DNA of 34,836 nucleotides. It comes from Hymenobacter profundi. GTDB lineage: Bacteria; Bacteroidota; Bacteroidia; Cytophagales; Hymenobacteraceae. Under the pieces are notes generated by a model, which saw nothing but the letters and a program-made list of their open reading frames with translations, did no database searches and was not told the DNA's origin. The stretch is taken from NCBI RefSeq assembly GCF_019334315.1, contig NZ_JAHWGL010000049.1:1-34836 (forward strand), read 5' to 3'. Shown piece by piece: positions 6,918 through 15,903 of this stretch (the stretch's first letter is position 1; every line of letters starts with the position of its first letter). A program made the position numbers and the translations under genes.

Positions 6918-9911
6918 CTACCTGCCGCCTTGCAGATATGGCCCTAGGGTTTGCATGGCTTTGCTAGCGCGTTGCTGGTCACCTACCTGCTGGGCCGCGA
7001 AGTAGATGCTTTGCAGCGTGATCAAGGCCTGGCTTACTTCCTGATCAAACAGGGCGCTGTTGTGCGTGGTGTAATACGCTACGCTCCGCTCCGCCCGACT
7101 GGTCATAACGTCCATAATTTGGTTGGCCTTGGGCCGCTCGCCTACTGCTACCAGCGCGGGCACCAGTTGCGGCGTGTAGTAGTCGTACGGAATCGCCTTA
7201 TCGGGCATCACTGCCAAGCATTTGTCTACTACCTTCTTAGCGGTAGCCGTATCGCCATCGGCGAGGTAGGCATTGGCGAGGCGCACAAACTTGTCGCGGT
7301 AGTTGGCCGGGAAACGCAGGTTGTTTTCGTCGTAGAAAATACTAGCGTTGTCGAGGCCTCGGTACTGAAACTGGTTCATCAGCTTGTTGTACATCAGCGT
7401 TTTCTCTACGTAGCCATCATCATTGCTCTTCGGCGAATAGTTAGGATCGCGTAGGGGTAGGATGCGGTAAGCCATGCCCTCTAATTGGAAATACGGCTGC
7501 AAGCCCAGCATATCCGACGGCACTACGGTGCTGGAGAAATAGATAGGCCGCTTCCAGTTGTTGGTAGCGAGCATGTCCAGAATCACCAGACTTTTCTTTT
7601 CAATAGCCCGCTTGCCGACAGTGAATTCCATTTTTCCCACGAGCTGATTGCGGCGGTCGGCGGGGATAATGCCGCTTTGCAGCACAGCTGCCGTGTCTAC
7701 GGGTAGGTAGAAGGTAGGCGAGGGGAAGGACAGTAGGGTAGGCCCGCCCTCGCCGTAGCTGACCTTCAGCAAGTCACTGTTTTGCCCTACTAGCTGGATG
7801 AAATCTTTCAGGTTGACTTCCCCTACGCTTGGGTTCTCGGCGTACGGCAGGTAGTCGTTGGTACCCTGCGCATAGCGCGAGCTATCCAGCGAGATGGGTA
7901 GGGGCTGGCTCAGATAGCTGCGGCGCTTCATCTGGGCAATGTACCAGTCCGTGTTCAGGTAGCTGAGTACGGCCACGCGCACATCGGTACGGACGCCCTC
8001 TACCTCCTGGGCGTACCACAGGGGGAAGGTGTCGTTGTCGCCGTTGGTGAACAAAATGGCGTTCGGCGCGCAGCTGTTGAGCAGGTTCCGGGCCGAGTCC
8101 ACGGAGTTGTAGCGGCCCGAGCGGTCGTGGTCGTCCCAGCCCTGAGCCACGAGCAGGCCCGGCGCCAGCAGCCCCAGCAGCGTCACCACGCCGGCGCGGG
8201 CCGTATCGGCTTTGATGACTTTGCCCAGCAGGTCGGCCAGGGCCAGCACGCCCAACCCGATCCAGATGGCAAAGGCATAGGTCGCGCCCGTGAAGGTGTA
8301 GTCCCGCTCTCTAGGCTCAATGGGCGGCTGGTTCAGGTACACGACGATGGCCAGACCCGTGAAGACGAACAGCAGGCCCACGATCAAGGCGTTCTTCGAG
8401 TCGCGGCGGGCCTGGTAGAACAAGCCCAGCAACCCTAAGATGAGCGGAATGGCGAAGAACTGGTTGCGAGCCTTGCTCTCGGCCACGCGCTCGGGCAAGC
8501 CCTGGCTCGTTTCGGTGGGCCACAAGGTGCCGGCCTGCTGCACGTCGCTCTCGCGGCCGGCGTAGTTCCACAGGAAGTAGCGCCAGAACATGTGCCCCAT
8601 CTGGTAGCGGAACAGGAAGGACAGGTTCTGGCCCATCGTGGGCTTCACGCCTTCGCGTAGATCCACCCACTTCTGGTATTCCTGAATATGGCGCGGGTCG
8701 TTGCTGTAGAGGCGCGGCAGCAGCATCTTGTCCTCGTCGCGGTAGATCAGTTCCTGCCGGTGCTCGGCCACCACGTACTTATCGCCCTGACGCACGTAGC
8801 GTGGGGCGCCATCCTGCTGGCTAACTGCCTGCGCATTGAACTGTGGACCGTAGAGCAGGGGCCGGTCGCCGTACTGCTCGCGCTTGAGGTAGCTCACGAA
8901 GCTGAGCACGTCCTCCGGGTCGTTTTCGTTGATGGTGGGGTGGTAGGAGCTGCGGATCGGCACGATCAGGTAGGAGCTGTAGCCGATCAGAATGAACACG
9001 AAGCAGAGCATGAACGTGTTCAGCAGCTGACTGCGGCGCACGAAGCTCTGGCGGAAACCCACCCAGATCAGCCCCACCAGCAGCAACATAAACAGCACGA
9101 TGCCCGAGTTGAAGGGCAGCCCCAGGTTGTTGATGAAGAATACCTCGAAGTTGCCCGCCAGCGTGGGCAGGCCCGGAATGATGCCCACCAGAATGGCGCC
9201 CACCAGCACAAAGCTGATAACCAAGGTAGCGATGCCCCCAGCCCAGGTGGGGGTTGGCTGGCGGCGGAAGTAGTAGAGAAAGCCCAGGGCGGGGATGGCC
9301 AGCAGGTTCAGCAGGTGCACGCCGATGCTCAGGCCGATGACGTAGGCCAGCAGCACCAGCCACTTGTCACTATCGGCCTCGTCGGCGCGGTTTTCCCACT
9401 TGAGCATCAGCCACACCACCGTGGCCGTGCCCAAGGCCGACATGGCGTAGACCTCGGCTTCCTCGGCGTTGAACCAGAACGAGTCGGAGAAGGCAAACGA
9501 GAGGGCGCCCACGGCCCCGGCGCCCAGGATGAGCAGCGTCTGGTCCAGGGTAGGCTCCAGGCCGCGGTCGTCGTGCAGGCCGGGGCGGCGCAGCACGAGC
9601 TTTTTGGCCAGCAGCGTGATGGACCAGAACAGAAACAGGATGGTGAAGGCGCTGCTCAGGGCCGAGAGGCCGTTGACGAGCACCGCGACTTTCGTGACGT
9701 CGCCGAAGCTGAGCAGCGAGACCAGGCGGCCCAGCAGCAGGAAGGTAGGGGCGCCGGGGGGGTGGGGCACGAGCAGCTTGTAGGAGCAGGCGATGAACTC
9801 GCCGCAGTCCCAGAACGAGGCCGTGGGCTCTAAGGTGAGCAGGTACATCAGCAGCGAGAGGCTGAACACCGCCCAGCCGGCTACATTATTCAATCGAGAA
9901 TACGAACGCAT
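6918..9911 (-). CDS. DUF2723 family GT-C membrane glycosyltransferase (TMEM260-like)
   Basis: A 997-residue polytopic membrane protein. The first 30-odd residues hold a TM segment, followed by WDCGEFIACSYKLLVPHPPG (34-53), the acidic loop motif typical of this family. About ten or more hydrophobic segments follow, then a soluble C-terminal half with an ETLGP-type helical end that looks TPR-like. Human TMEM260, a member of the same domain family, is a protein O-mannosyltransferase, so a mannosyl or other sugar transfer from a lipid-linked donor to periplasmic proteins is likely. Acceptor and sugar are unknown. The 5' half is visibly more GC-rich than the 3' half (see findings). The ATG at 9911 is followed immediately by a basic N-terminus and TM1. 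Confidence 0.88.
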   Translation of the reverse strand: MRSYSRLNNVAGWAVFSLSLLMYLLTLEPTASFWDCGEFIACSYKLLVPHPPGAPTFLLLGRLVSLLSFGDVTKVAVLVNGLSALSSAFTILFLFWSITLLAKKLVLRRPGLHDDRGLEPTLDQTLLILGAGAVGALSFAFSDSFWFNAEEAEVYAMSALGTATVVWLMLKWENRADEADSDKWLVLLAYVIGLSIGVHLLNLLAIPALGFLYYFRRQPTPTWAGGIATLVISFVLVGAILVGIIPGLPTLAGNFEVFFINNLGLPFNSGIVLFMLLLVGLIWVGFRQSFVRRSQLLNTFMLCFVFILIGYSSYLIVPIRSSYHPTINENDPEDVLSFVSYLKREQYGDRPLLYGPQFNAQAVSQQDGAPRYVRQGDKYVVAEHRQELIYRDEDKMLLPRLYSNDPRHIQEYQKWVDLREGVKPTMGQNLSFLFRYQMGHMFWRYFLWNYAGRESDVQQAGTLWPTETSQGLPERVAESKARNQFFAIPLILGLLGLFYQARRDSKNALIVGLLFVFTGLAIVVYLNQPPIEPRERDYTFTGATYAFAIWIGLGVLALADLLGKVIKADTARAGVVTLLGLLAPGLLVAQGWDDHDRSGRYNSVDSARNLLNSCAPNAILFTNGDNDTFPLWYAQEVEGVRTDVRVAVLSYLNTDWYIAQMKRRSYLSQPLPISLDSSRYAQGTNDYLPYAENPSVGEVNLKDFIQLVGQNSDLLKVSYGEGGPTLLSFPSPTFYLPVDTAAVLQSGIIPADRRNQLVGKMEFTVGKRAIEKKSLVILDMLATNNWKRPIYFSSTVVPSDMLGLQPYFQLEGMAYRILPLRDPNYSPKSNDDGYVEKTLMYNKLMNQFQYRGLDNASIFYDENNLRFPANYRDKFVRLANAYLADGDTATAKKVVDKCLAVMPDKAIPYDYYTPQLVPALVAVGERPKANQIMDVMTSRAERSVAYYTTHNSALFDQEVSQALITLQSIYFAAQQVGDQQRASKAMQTLGPYLQGGR

Positions 9912-9996
9912 ACAGAAGTAAAAGTAAGATGGAGGTGACCCCCATCCGCCACAGCACTAAAAAGGTTAAGCTAAAGGAGTCAGCGTAGCGAAGCGC

Positions 9997-10004
9997 CAAA
10001 AATA
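9997..10004 (-). promoter_or_regulatory. -7 promoter box for the DUF2723 gene
   Basis: On the minus strand the sequence reads TATTTTTG, an exact match to TAnnTTTG, about 86 bp before the ATG at 9911. A good TTTG -33 box is not visible. Confidence 0.4.
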
Positions 10005-10068
10005 GACAATAAATCGGGCCGTGTGTTGGCTAACGTTCGGAGAGAGCCTTAGAATGTGTAGGGCATAA

Positions 10069-10098
10069 AAAAAGCAGTCGGGGTGCCGACTGCTTTTT
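10069..10098 (-). terminator. Terminator after the sorting-domain protein
   Basis: Arms of 13 bp (10069-10081 and 10086-10098) with a 4-nt loop GGTG. Read on the minus strand the stem AAAAAGCAGTCGG is followed by a run of seven U. It lies 26 bp past the stop codon of the gene at 10125. Confidence 0.88.
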
Positions 10099-10124
10099 AA
10101 ATATATAAAAGAAAGGATAGTAAC

Positions 10125-10523
10125 TTAGTTTTGAAGAACTAATCGCTTGGTGCTCACTACTTTCTCGTTCATTAGCAAACTGTAAAAATACATGCCGGCG
10201 GGTAGGTCCGACAGGTTTACAGGCATTGAAAACTCACCAGGAGCAGGCTGCAACGCAACCGTGCGTACCTCACGACCTAAGATGTTACTCAGGCGCAACT
10301 TGTATTCCTGACCAGCTTTCTGCGTGATGGAAACCATTACCATGCCGCGAGCCGGGTTGGGGTAGAGGCTAAGGGTAGAAGTCAGGGAACGGGCGCTTTC
10401 GTTGGCGCTAGTAGTGGTGGCAGGCGGCGTCACCGACGACTGCGCGGTAACGGGCATCGCCAGCAGCGTTAGCCGCACGCTCATAAACAAGCCAACCAAA
10501 AAAAGTCGTGTAAAAGTGTTCAT
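10125..10523 (-). CDS. Small secreted protein with type IX secretion C-terminal sorting domain
   Basis: A 132-residue protein with the ATG at 10523. Residues 1-28 (MNTFTRLFLVGLF...PVTAQS) are a signal peptide and about 29-50 are a Ser/Thr/Ala-rich linker. From SLYPNPARG onward (about 52-132) it is a type A Por secretion (T9SS) sorting domain: the YPNPA motif, KLRLSNILGREV, LPAGMYFYSLLMNE and the terminal STKRLVLQN. The frame stays open to 10613, but that would bury the signal peptide. There is essentially no cargo domain, so either the sorting domain is the whole mature protein or it is a relic of a larger gene. It is monocistronic with its own terminator. Confidence 0.85.
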   Translation of the reverse strand: MNTFTRLFLVGLFMSVRLTLLAMPVTAQSSVTPPATTTSANESARSLTSTLSLYPNPARGMVMVSITQKAGQEYKLRLSNILGREVRTVALQPAPGEFSMPVNLSDLPAGMYFYSLLMNEKVVSTKRLVLQN

Positions 10524-10850
10524 GGCATCGGGCAGGGTTGAAACCGACGGGTAGGAATTGTCGGTTGAAATGAAAAAGATGGATTTTACTAGAATGGGTA
10601 GTACAACAAGCACGCCAGACCAGCGTTACGCCTTATTCAGTAGGCTTGTTACTGTCTTAGATGCTAATTGTAGCCGAAAGGTTGCGCATTATGACAGATA
10701 AAATCTAAATTTTAGATGAACTCCCTAAAATAATCGACAATTCAGATATAAACACCTCAAATGTGCGGTAGTGCTTCACAAGTTTTGGACTAGAATAAAG
10801 TATTTTCTACCCTACCACGTCTACTACTCTATGCAGAAGCACACAGTACT
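10524..10850. other. Intergenic stretch, 327 bp, with one small palindrome
   Basis: No supported gene. It becomes AT-rich after about 10660. It contains the 15-bp palindrome ATCTAAATTTTAGAT at 10703-10717, 180 bp upstream of the sorting-domain gene, which could be an operator. No exact TAnnTTTG box was seen on the minus strand. Confidence 0.35.
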
Positions 10851-11612
10851 TTATCGATAGACAATTTCCTGCAACCCAAACGCCCGCAGCTCGTGGTCGA
10901 TGCGAACCAATAGGCGACCGGTAGGGTCGACTCCTTCAATCCGGCCGCTTACTGCTTGTCCTGCCACCTCATATAAGGCTGGTTGCTGGTAGCGATACAG
11001 CACATGCAGGTAGTCCTGCTGTTGTTGTGCTACGTGCCCGGCGCGTAGTTGCAGGTAGCGTGCTTCCAGGCTTTCCAAGAGCCGGGCAGCCAGCGCGGGC
11101 CGCGCGTGTGGCCTACCCGTAAGCAAGGCCATTGAGGTAGCAGTAGGCACTGCAAAATGCTGTTGATTGATATTTAAGCCAATTCCTATAATACTATGCT
11201 GAATCTTTGCGCCGCTGAGCGTGTTCTCAATCAGTATCCCCCCCAGCTTTTGCGTACCGAAATACAGATCGTTCGGCCACTTGAGGCGTAGGGCTGGGTC
11301 TGGCCCGAGTAAGGTAACAGCCCAGTCGTGCACGGCGAGGGCTACGGCCCGGCTCAGCTGAAACTGGTCGGTAGCGGCCAGAAACGTGGGGCGCCAGACC
11401 ACCGAAAGCGTCAGGTTTTCGCCGGCCGCCGCCTCCCAGCGGTTGCCGCGTTGTCCCCGGCCAGCGGTCTGATTGTCGGTAATGATGGTACAGCCGTCGG
11501 TGGCGCTGTTTTTGACTACAAGATTATGGGCTTCCGTGTTTGTGGATGCGCATTCGGGCAGCCAAAGCAGCTGTTGACCCGTGAAAAGCGTTTGGGGGGC
11601 AAGTTCCTCCAC
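10851..11612 (-). CDS. birA: Biotin--[acetyl-CoA-carboxylase] ligase
   Basis: Attaches biotin to the BCCP subunit of carboxylases through biotinyl-5'-AMP. The 253-residue protein has the catalytic domain only, with no N-terminal DNA-binding domain, so it is a ligase and not the biotin repressor. The biotin/ATP loop GRGQRGNRW is at 51-59, KWPNDLYF at 111-118 (active-site Lys) and KLGGILIE follows; the C-terminal SH3-like domain is present (YEVAGQAVSGRIEGVDPTGRLLV). The start is GTG at 11612. It diverges from rsfS with only 44 bp between start codons. Confidence 0.95.
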   Translation of the reverse strand: MEELAPQTLFTGQQLLWLPECASTNTEAHNLVVKNSATDGCTIITDNQTAGRGQRGNRWEAAAGENLTLSVVWRPTFLAATDQFQLSRAVALAVHDWAVTLLGPDPALRLKWPNDLYFGTQKLGGILIENTLSGAKIQHSIIGIGLNINQQHFAVPTATSMALLTGRPHARPALAARLLESLEARYLQLRAGHVAQQQQDYLHVLYRYQQPALYEVAGQAVSGRIEGVDPTGRLLVRIDHELRAFGLQEIVYR

Positions 11613-11637
11613 GTCTTTATTCGTATGTTGTGACGTT

Positions 11638-11645
11638 CAAACCTA
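11638..11645 (-). promoter_or_regulatory. -7 promoter box for birA
   Basis: TAGGTTTG on the minus strand is an exact TAnnTTTG match, 25 bp upstream of the birA GTG and inside the 44-bp birA-rsfS gap. Confidence 0.5.
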
Positions 11646-11656
11646 ATAATACCTTG

Positions 11657-12043
11657 ATGAAAAGTACCCCGGTTCGGCAGGATTCGGACATATTGGCAGA
11701 TATTGTAGTGCGCGGCATGCAGGACAAGAAAGGCGTCGACATCGTCGTGCTCAACCTGCAAGAGTTGAAGAATGCCGTAGCTGATTATTTCGTGATTTGC
11801 TCCGCTTCGTCTGACACGCAACTAGACGCGCTGGCGCGTTCCGTAGAAGAGGAAGTAGAGAAAGTAACTGGCCAGCAGCCCTGGCAAATGGAAGGCCGTA
11901 CCAACCGTGAGTGGGTGCTGCTGGATTACGTAGACGTAGTAGTACACATTTTCCTGCGCGACCGGCGCCAGTTCTACGCGCTGGAAGAGTTGTGGGGCGA
12001 CGCCGAAATTACCTACGTGGAGGAAGAAGCCGCCGCTCAGTAA
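11657..12043 (+). CDS. rsfS: Ribosomal silencing factor RsfS
   Basis: Binds ribosomal protein uL14 and blocks joining of the 50S and 30S subunits when translation must be lowered. The 128-residue protein carries the family core: DIVVLNLQELKNAVADYFVICSA, then DALARSVEEEVEK, MEGRTNREWVLLDYVDVVVHIF and the C-terminal RRQFYALEELWGDAE. The ATG at 11657 is preferred over a GTG at 11630 that lies in the divergent promoter region. ftsH follows after 77 bp on the same strand, a gene order seen in other Bacteroidota. Confidence 0.95.
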   Translation: MKSTPVRQDSDILADIVVRGMQDKKGVDIVVLNLQELKNAVADYFVICSASSDTQLDALARSVEEEVEKVTGQQPWQMEGRTNREWVLLDYVDVVVHIFLRDRRQFYALEELWGDAEITYVEEEAAAQ

Positions 12044-12120
12044 GTTACGTGCTGCTACCCCGAACATTTAGCGCTGGCGGCGTGTTCCGCCTATGTTTTT
12101 CGCTTTAGCATTTCTAGTTC

Positions 12121-14244
12121 ATGCCTGATCCAACGCCCAAAAAGAAAAAACCTACGCTTCCTTCCCCCGCGCCGCGGCCGGGAATGCAGTTGTGGGTGTT
12201 GCTGGGGCTGGTGGTGTTCATCCTTGGGGTGGTCTACTTCACCGGCACCAATTCCGCTACCAAAATCAATCAACAACGCTTCGAGCAGCTGTTGGCAGCT
12301 GGCGAAGTAAGTAAAATTACCCTGCTCAACGACAAGCTGGTGCAGGTGACGCTAACGCGCGAGGCTGCCCAGAAAAACGTGGCCAACCGCGATTCGCGTA
12401 GTCGGCCGGGACTGGGTGCCTCTAGTGCCAACGCGCCGCAGTACTACTTTCCAGTAGTGGACGGCAAGTCGTTTAAAGACGATTTGGACAAGCTACAGGC
12501 TGACTTGCCGGCCGGTCAGAAAAAAATCGGGCTGGACATTGAGACTGATCAGGGCTATGGCCAGTACATCAGCACTTGGGGTGTTTTGATTCTGCTTTTC
12601 GTGGGTTTCTGGTTCCTAATGCGCCGCATGAGCGGAGCCGGTGGTCCCGGTGGTCAGATTTTCAACATTGGTAAATCTCGTGCAGCCCTGTTTGAAGGCG
12701 GTGATAAGGTGAAAGTGACGTTTAAGGACGTGGCTGGCCTGGAAGAAGCCAAGGAAGAAGTAGAGGAAATCGTAGAATTTCTGCGTAACCCCTCCAAGTT
12801 CACAGTGCTTGGTGGTAAGATTCCGAAAGGCGCGCTGCTAGTAGGTCCTCCCGGTACGGGTAAAACTCTGCTGGCTAAAGCTGTAGCTGGCGAAGCCGAT
12901 GTTCCTTTCTTCTCCCTGTCAGGTTCCGACTTTGTGGAGATGTTTGTAGGGGTAGGCGCTGCCCGTGTGCGCGACCTATTCAAGCAAGCCAAAGCCAAAG
13001 CGCCCTGTATCATCTTCATCGACGAGATTGACGCCATTGGCCGTAGCCGCTCGCGTGGCAACGTACCCGGCGGCAACGACGAGCGCGAAAACACGCTTAA
13101 CTCGCTGCTGGTAGAGATGGACGGCTTCGGTACCGACTCGGGTGTTATTATCCTGGCAGCCACCAACCGCCCCGATACGCTAGACTCGGCCCTGCTGCGT
13201 CCCGGTCGTTTCGACCGTCAGATCAGCATTGACAAGCCAGACATTAACGGCCGCACGCAGATTTTCAATGTGCACTTGAAGCCGATTACGTTGAATGACG
13301 ACGTAGAAGCGAAGAAGCTGGCTGCCCAGACGCCTGGTTTTGCTGGTGCCGAAATTGCCAACGTCTGCAACGAAGCTGCCCTTATTGCAGCCCGCCGCGA
13401 CAAGAAGAATGTAGGCATGCAGGACTTCACCGACGCCATCGACCGCGTGATTGGTGGCTTGGAGAAGAGAAATAAAATTATATCGCCCGATGAGAAGCGT
13501 ATCGTAGCCTACCACGAGGCCGGCCATGCCGTTGCCGGTTGGTTCCTGGAGCACGCTGACCCATTGGTGAAGGTGAGTATTGTGCCCCGTGGGGTAGCGG
13601 CTTTGGGTTACGCCCAATACCTGCCCCGCGAGCAGTTCCTATACAACACCGAGCAGCTGACCGACGAAATGTGCATGGCCCTAGGTGGCCGCGCCGCCGA
13701 AGAGTTGATCTTCGGTAAAATTTCGACCGGCGCGCTCAGCGACTTGGAGCGCATCACGAAGATGGCTTACTCCATCGTGACGATGTATGGCATGAACCCC
13801 AAGCTGGGCAACATTTCCTACTACGACTCGAAGGGGCAGAATGAATACGGTTTCTCGAAACCCTACTCGGAAGCTACCTCGCAGATGATTGACGAGGAAG
13901 TACGCAGCATTATTGAAGCCGCCTACGCCCGCACCAAGAACCTGCTGACCGAGCGCAACACGGAGTTGGAAACCATTGCGCAGGAGCTGTTGGCTAAGGA
14001 AGTGCTGTTGCAGGACGACCTAGAGCGTTTGGTTGGTCCGCGCCCTTATGGCGCCCAGACCAGCTACCAAGCGCACATGGCCGGCACCGACCGCAGCGAA
14101 ACGCTAAGTGAGCTGAAAGACGAGCACCCCATAGCCCTCGGCGACGACCTGCCCGACATGAACCTACCCGGCATCGACGACAAGACCGACAACGGTCCAC
14201 GCTCCGCCGATATTCCTAGTGGTGGCGCTGTAACGCCCGTGTAG
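12121..14244 (+). CDS. ftsH: ATP-dependent zinc metalloprotease FtsH
   Basis: A membrane-anchored AAA+ hexameric protease that removes misassembled membrane proteins and regulatory proteins. The 707-residue protein has TM1 (about 21-42), a periplasmic segment, TM2 (about 144-165), Walker A GPPGTGKT (242-249), Walker B IIFIDEID, the second region of homology ending LRPGRFDRQ, and the zinc site HEAGH (465-469). The acidic and disordered C-terminus extends past the core. All catalytic motifs are intact. A TATGTTTT sequence at 12092-12099 could be a -7 box, but co-transcription with rsfS is equally likely. Confidence 0.97.
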   Translation: MPDPTPKKKKPTLPSPAPRPGMQLWVLLGLVVFILGVVYFTGTNSATKINQQRFEQLLAAGEVSKITLLNDKLVQVTLTREAAQKNVANRDSRSRPGLGASSANAPQYYFPVVDGKSFKDDLDKLQADLPAGQKKIGLDIETDQGYGQYISTWGVLILLFVGFWFLMRRMSGAGGPGGQIFNIGKSRAALFEGGDKVKVTFKDVAGLEEAKEEVEEIVEFLRNPSKFTVLGGKIPKGALLVGPPGTGKTLLAKAVAGEADVPFFSLSGSDFVEMFVGVGAARVRDLFKQAKAKAPCIIFIDEIDAIGRSRSRGNVPGGNDERENTLNSLLVEMDGFGTDSGVIILAATNRPDTLDSALLRPGRFDRQISIDKPDINGRTQIFNVHLKPITLNDDVEAKKLAAQTPGFAGAEIANVCNEAALIAARRDKKNVGMQDFTDAIDRVIGGLEKRNKIISPDEKRIVAYHEAGHAVAGWFLEHADPLVKVSIVPRGVAALGYAQYLPREQFLYNTEQLTDEMCMALGGRAAEELIFGKISTGALSDLERITKMAYSIVTMYGMNPKLGNISYYDSKGQNEYGFSKPYSEATSQMIDEEVRSIIEAAYARTKNLLTERNTELETIAQELLAKEVLLQDDLERLVGPRPYGAQTSYQAHMAGTDRSETLSELKDEHPIALGDDLPDMNLPGIDDKTDNGPRSADIPSGGAVTPV

Positions 14245-14262
14245 CGTATCAGTATATTTGTA

Positions 14263-14308
14263 AATGCAGAAAACCAGTGTCTTGTAGAAGGCACTGGTTT
14301 TCTGCATT
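14263..14308 (+). terminator. Terminator after ftsH
   Basis: Perfect 17-bp arms (14263-14279 and 14292-14308), loop of 12 nt, with an A-run on the 5' side and a T-run within the 3' arm, starting 18 bp after the ftsH stop. Confidence 0.85.
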
Positions 14309-14330
14309 CAAACACTTATCCGAAGTAAAC

Positions 14331-14432
14331 TGTCATCCTAAGCCCAACGAGGGACCTTCTCACACAAGAACGACAAGCGTACGAACGACTCGTTCAACGG
14401 GGATAAGGTCCTTCGCGCTACTCAGGATGACA
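14331..14432 (-). repeat. Palindromic intergenic element, copy 1 (102 bp)
   Basis: Arms of 43 nt flank a 16-nt core CAAGCGTACGAACGAC. The ends are TGTCATCCT and AGGATGACA, with GGACCTTCT and AAGGTCCTTCG inside the arms. The core reads GTCGTTCGTACGCTTG in reverse complement, which sets the orientation as minus relative to the copies at 23646 and 34658. Arm pairing is imperfect. It lies between the ftsH terminator and the promoter of the LUD gene. Confidence 0.75.
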
Positions 14433-14474
14433 GACAAATTGCCTCACGCTGACAGAACACTATACAGAAGCCCT

Positions 14475-14482
14475 TACCTTTG
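14475..14482 (+). promoter_or_regulatory. -7 promoter box of the LUD gene
   Basis: TACCTTTG is an exact TAnnTTTG match ending only 4 nt before the ATG at 14487, so the transcript would start at or next to the start codon. Confidence 0.5.
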
Positions 14483-14486
14483 TTGC

Positions 14487-15140
14487 ATGGCTGAGTCGTC
14501 TCGTGATATTCTGTTGCGCCGCATTCGGGAGGCAGTGCAAAAGCCGGCCCCACAGCCGCCCGCGCCCGATTTTGGGATGCCGCTGCACCCGCGGGTACCC
14601 GCTGAGGAGCTGGATATTGCCTTCGTGGAGAGCTTCCGGCGCATAGGGGGCGAGTTTTACTACTGCGAGTCGGAGGAGCATTTCTTCGATCAGCTTTTTA
14701 TCTATAAAAAGGAGAAAGAGCTGAATAACCTATTCGTGTGGGAGCCGGAGCTGAAAAAGTTGCTGCACCAAGGTGGAATCGTCTTCACGGGCGACGAAAC
14801 CGACTTTATCAGTAACGCCGATGCGGGCCTGACCACTTGCGAGGCGCTGATAGCCCGCACGGGTAGCATTCTGGTGAGTGCCGCCACGGCCAGCGGCCGC
14901 CGGCTCAGTATCTACCCCGATCAGCACCTAGTGCTGGCCCGCACCTCGCAGGTGGTAGCCGATATTGGCGATGGCCTAGCGCGGGTGCGCGAGCAGCATG
15001 GCGACAAGCTACCTTCGATGATTTCCTTAACTACCGGCCCCAGCCGCACGGCTGATATTGAAAAAACGCTGGTGCTCGGTGCCCACGGCCCGCGCAGCCT
15101 CGTGCTGTTCTTACTGGATGACGCCACCTCGCCTGCCTGA
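14487..15140 (+). CDS. LUD-domain protein (LutC/YkgG-like)
   Basis: A 217-residue protein of the LUD family (lactate utilisation LutC/YkgG). Features are the N-terminal helix MAESSRDILLRRIREAV, the segment FTGDETDFISNADAGLTTCEALIARTGSILV in the centre, the GRRLSIYPDQHLVLA strand and the C-terminal LTTGPSRTADIEKTLVLGAHGPRSLVLFLLDD, all typical. The partners LutA and LutB are not in the window, so a role in lactate oxidation is not supported here; solitary LUD genes next to ftsH are common in this phylum. The ATG at 14487 is used rather than the open frame from 14277, which runs through a terminator and a palindrome. It overlaps lpxH by 23 bp. Confidence 0.88.
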   Translation: MAESSRDILLRRIREAVQKPAPQPPAPDFGMPLHPRVPAEELDIAFVESFRRIGGEFYYCESEEHFFDQLFIYKKEKELNNLFVWEPELKKLLHQGGIVFTGDETDFISNADAGLTTCEALIARTGSILVSAATASGRRLSIYPDQHLVLARTSQVVADIGDGLARVREQHGDKLPSMISLTTGPSRTADIEKTLVLGAHGPRSLVLFLLDDATSPA

Positions 15141-15903
15141 TCTGGCCCTACCCCCCGGCCGCCGGGTGTACTTTGCTTCCGATTTTCACTTGGGCACGCC
15201 TACCGTAGCCAGCTCTCTGGCGCGGGAACGCAAGATTGTGCGTTGGCTGGATAAGGTAGCTCCCGATGCCGCCGCCATCTACCTGCTAGGCGACATCTTC
15301 GACTTCTGGTTTGAGTATCGCCATGCCATTCCGCGCGGGTTTATCCGGTTGCAGGGCAAGCTGGCCGAGCTGACGGATGCAGGCATCCCTATCATCTTCT
15401 TCACCGGCAACCACGACATGTGGATGTTCGATTATTTTACGGAGGAGTTGGGTATTCCCATTCACCGCCACCCGGTGAGCCAGCGCATTGGTGGTCACGA
15501 GTTTCATATGGGCCACGGCGACGGGCTTGGGCCGAAGGATTACGTGTATAAGGTGCTGAAGCGCGTGTTTGCTTCGCCCATATCGCAGTGGCTGTTTGCG
15601 CGTGTCCACCCCAATCTGGGTATCGGTATTGCCAATGGCTGGAGCCGTCGGAGCCGCATTCAGAATACCAAGGTTGAAGAGGTGTACCAAGGCGACGAGG
15701 AGTGGCTGCTGCAATACTGCCGGGAGCTGGAGCACCACCACCACCACGAGTATTATATTTTCGGCCACCGCCATCTGCCTCTCGACGTAGAAGTAGCCCC
15801 CGGCAGCCGCTATATTAATCTTGGTGAGTGGGTCAATTATTGCTCCTACGCGGTATATGATGGCGAAACCCTGGCTTTGCGATACTTCGAACAAGCTGAT
15901 TAA
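15118..15903 (+). CDS. lpxH: UDP-2,3-diacylglucosamine diphosphatase-like metallophosphoesterase
   Basis: Probable lipid A pathway enzyme that cleaves UDP-2,3-diacylglucosamine to lipid X and UMP. The 261-residue protein has the calcineurin-like metal motifs: SDFHLG (D22, H24), GDIFDFWFE (D59), GNHDMW (N98, H99, D100), GHGDG (H133) and GHRHLP (H217, H219). The FDFWFEYRH segment and the ARVHPNLGIGIANGWS segment are typical of Bacteroidota LpxH-like proteins. There is a natural run of five His at 206-210 just before the last metal motif. The ATG at 15118 lies inside the LUD gene, implying translational coupling. Assignment to LpxH rather than another phosphoesterase is by family, not by experiment. 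Confidence 0.88.
   Translation: MTPPRLPDLALPPGRRVYFASDFHLGTPTVASSLARERKIVRWLDKVAPDAAAIYLLGDIFDFWFEYRHAIPRGFIRLQGKLAELTDAGIPIIFFTGNHDMWMFDYFTEELGIPIHRHPVSQRIGGHEFHMGHGDGLGPKDYVYKVLKRVFASPISQWLFARVHPNLGIGIANGWSRRSRIQNTKVEEVYQGDEEWLLQYCRELEHHHHHEYYIFGHRHLPLDVEVAPGSRYINLGEWVNYCSYAVYDGETLALRYFEQAD

Noticed and set aside
8688..9833. 381-codon open frame antisense to the DUF2723 gene
   Set aside because: It is His/Gln/Ala/Glu-rich shadow sequence of a GC-rich membrane-protein gene, with no recognisable domain, and the opposite strand codes for a clear family member.
14277..14486. N-terminal extension of the LUD protein
   Set aside because: It would read through a terminator arm and palindrome copy 1. 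The family N-terminus and a promoter box support the ATG at 14487.
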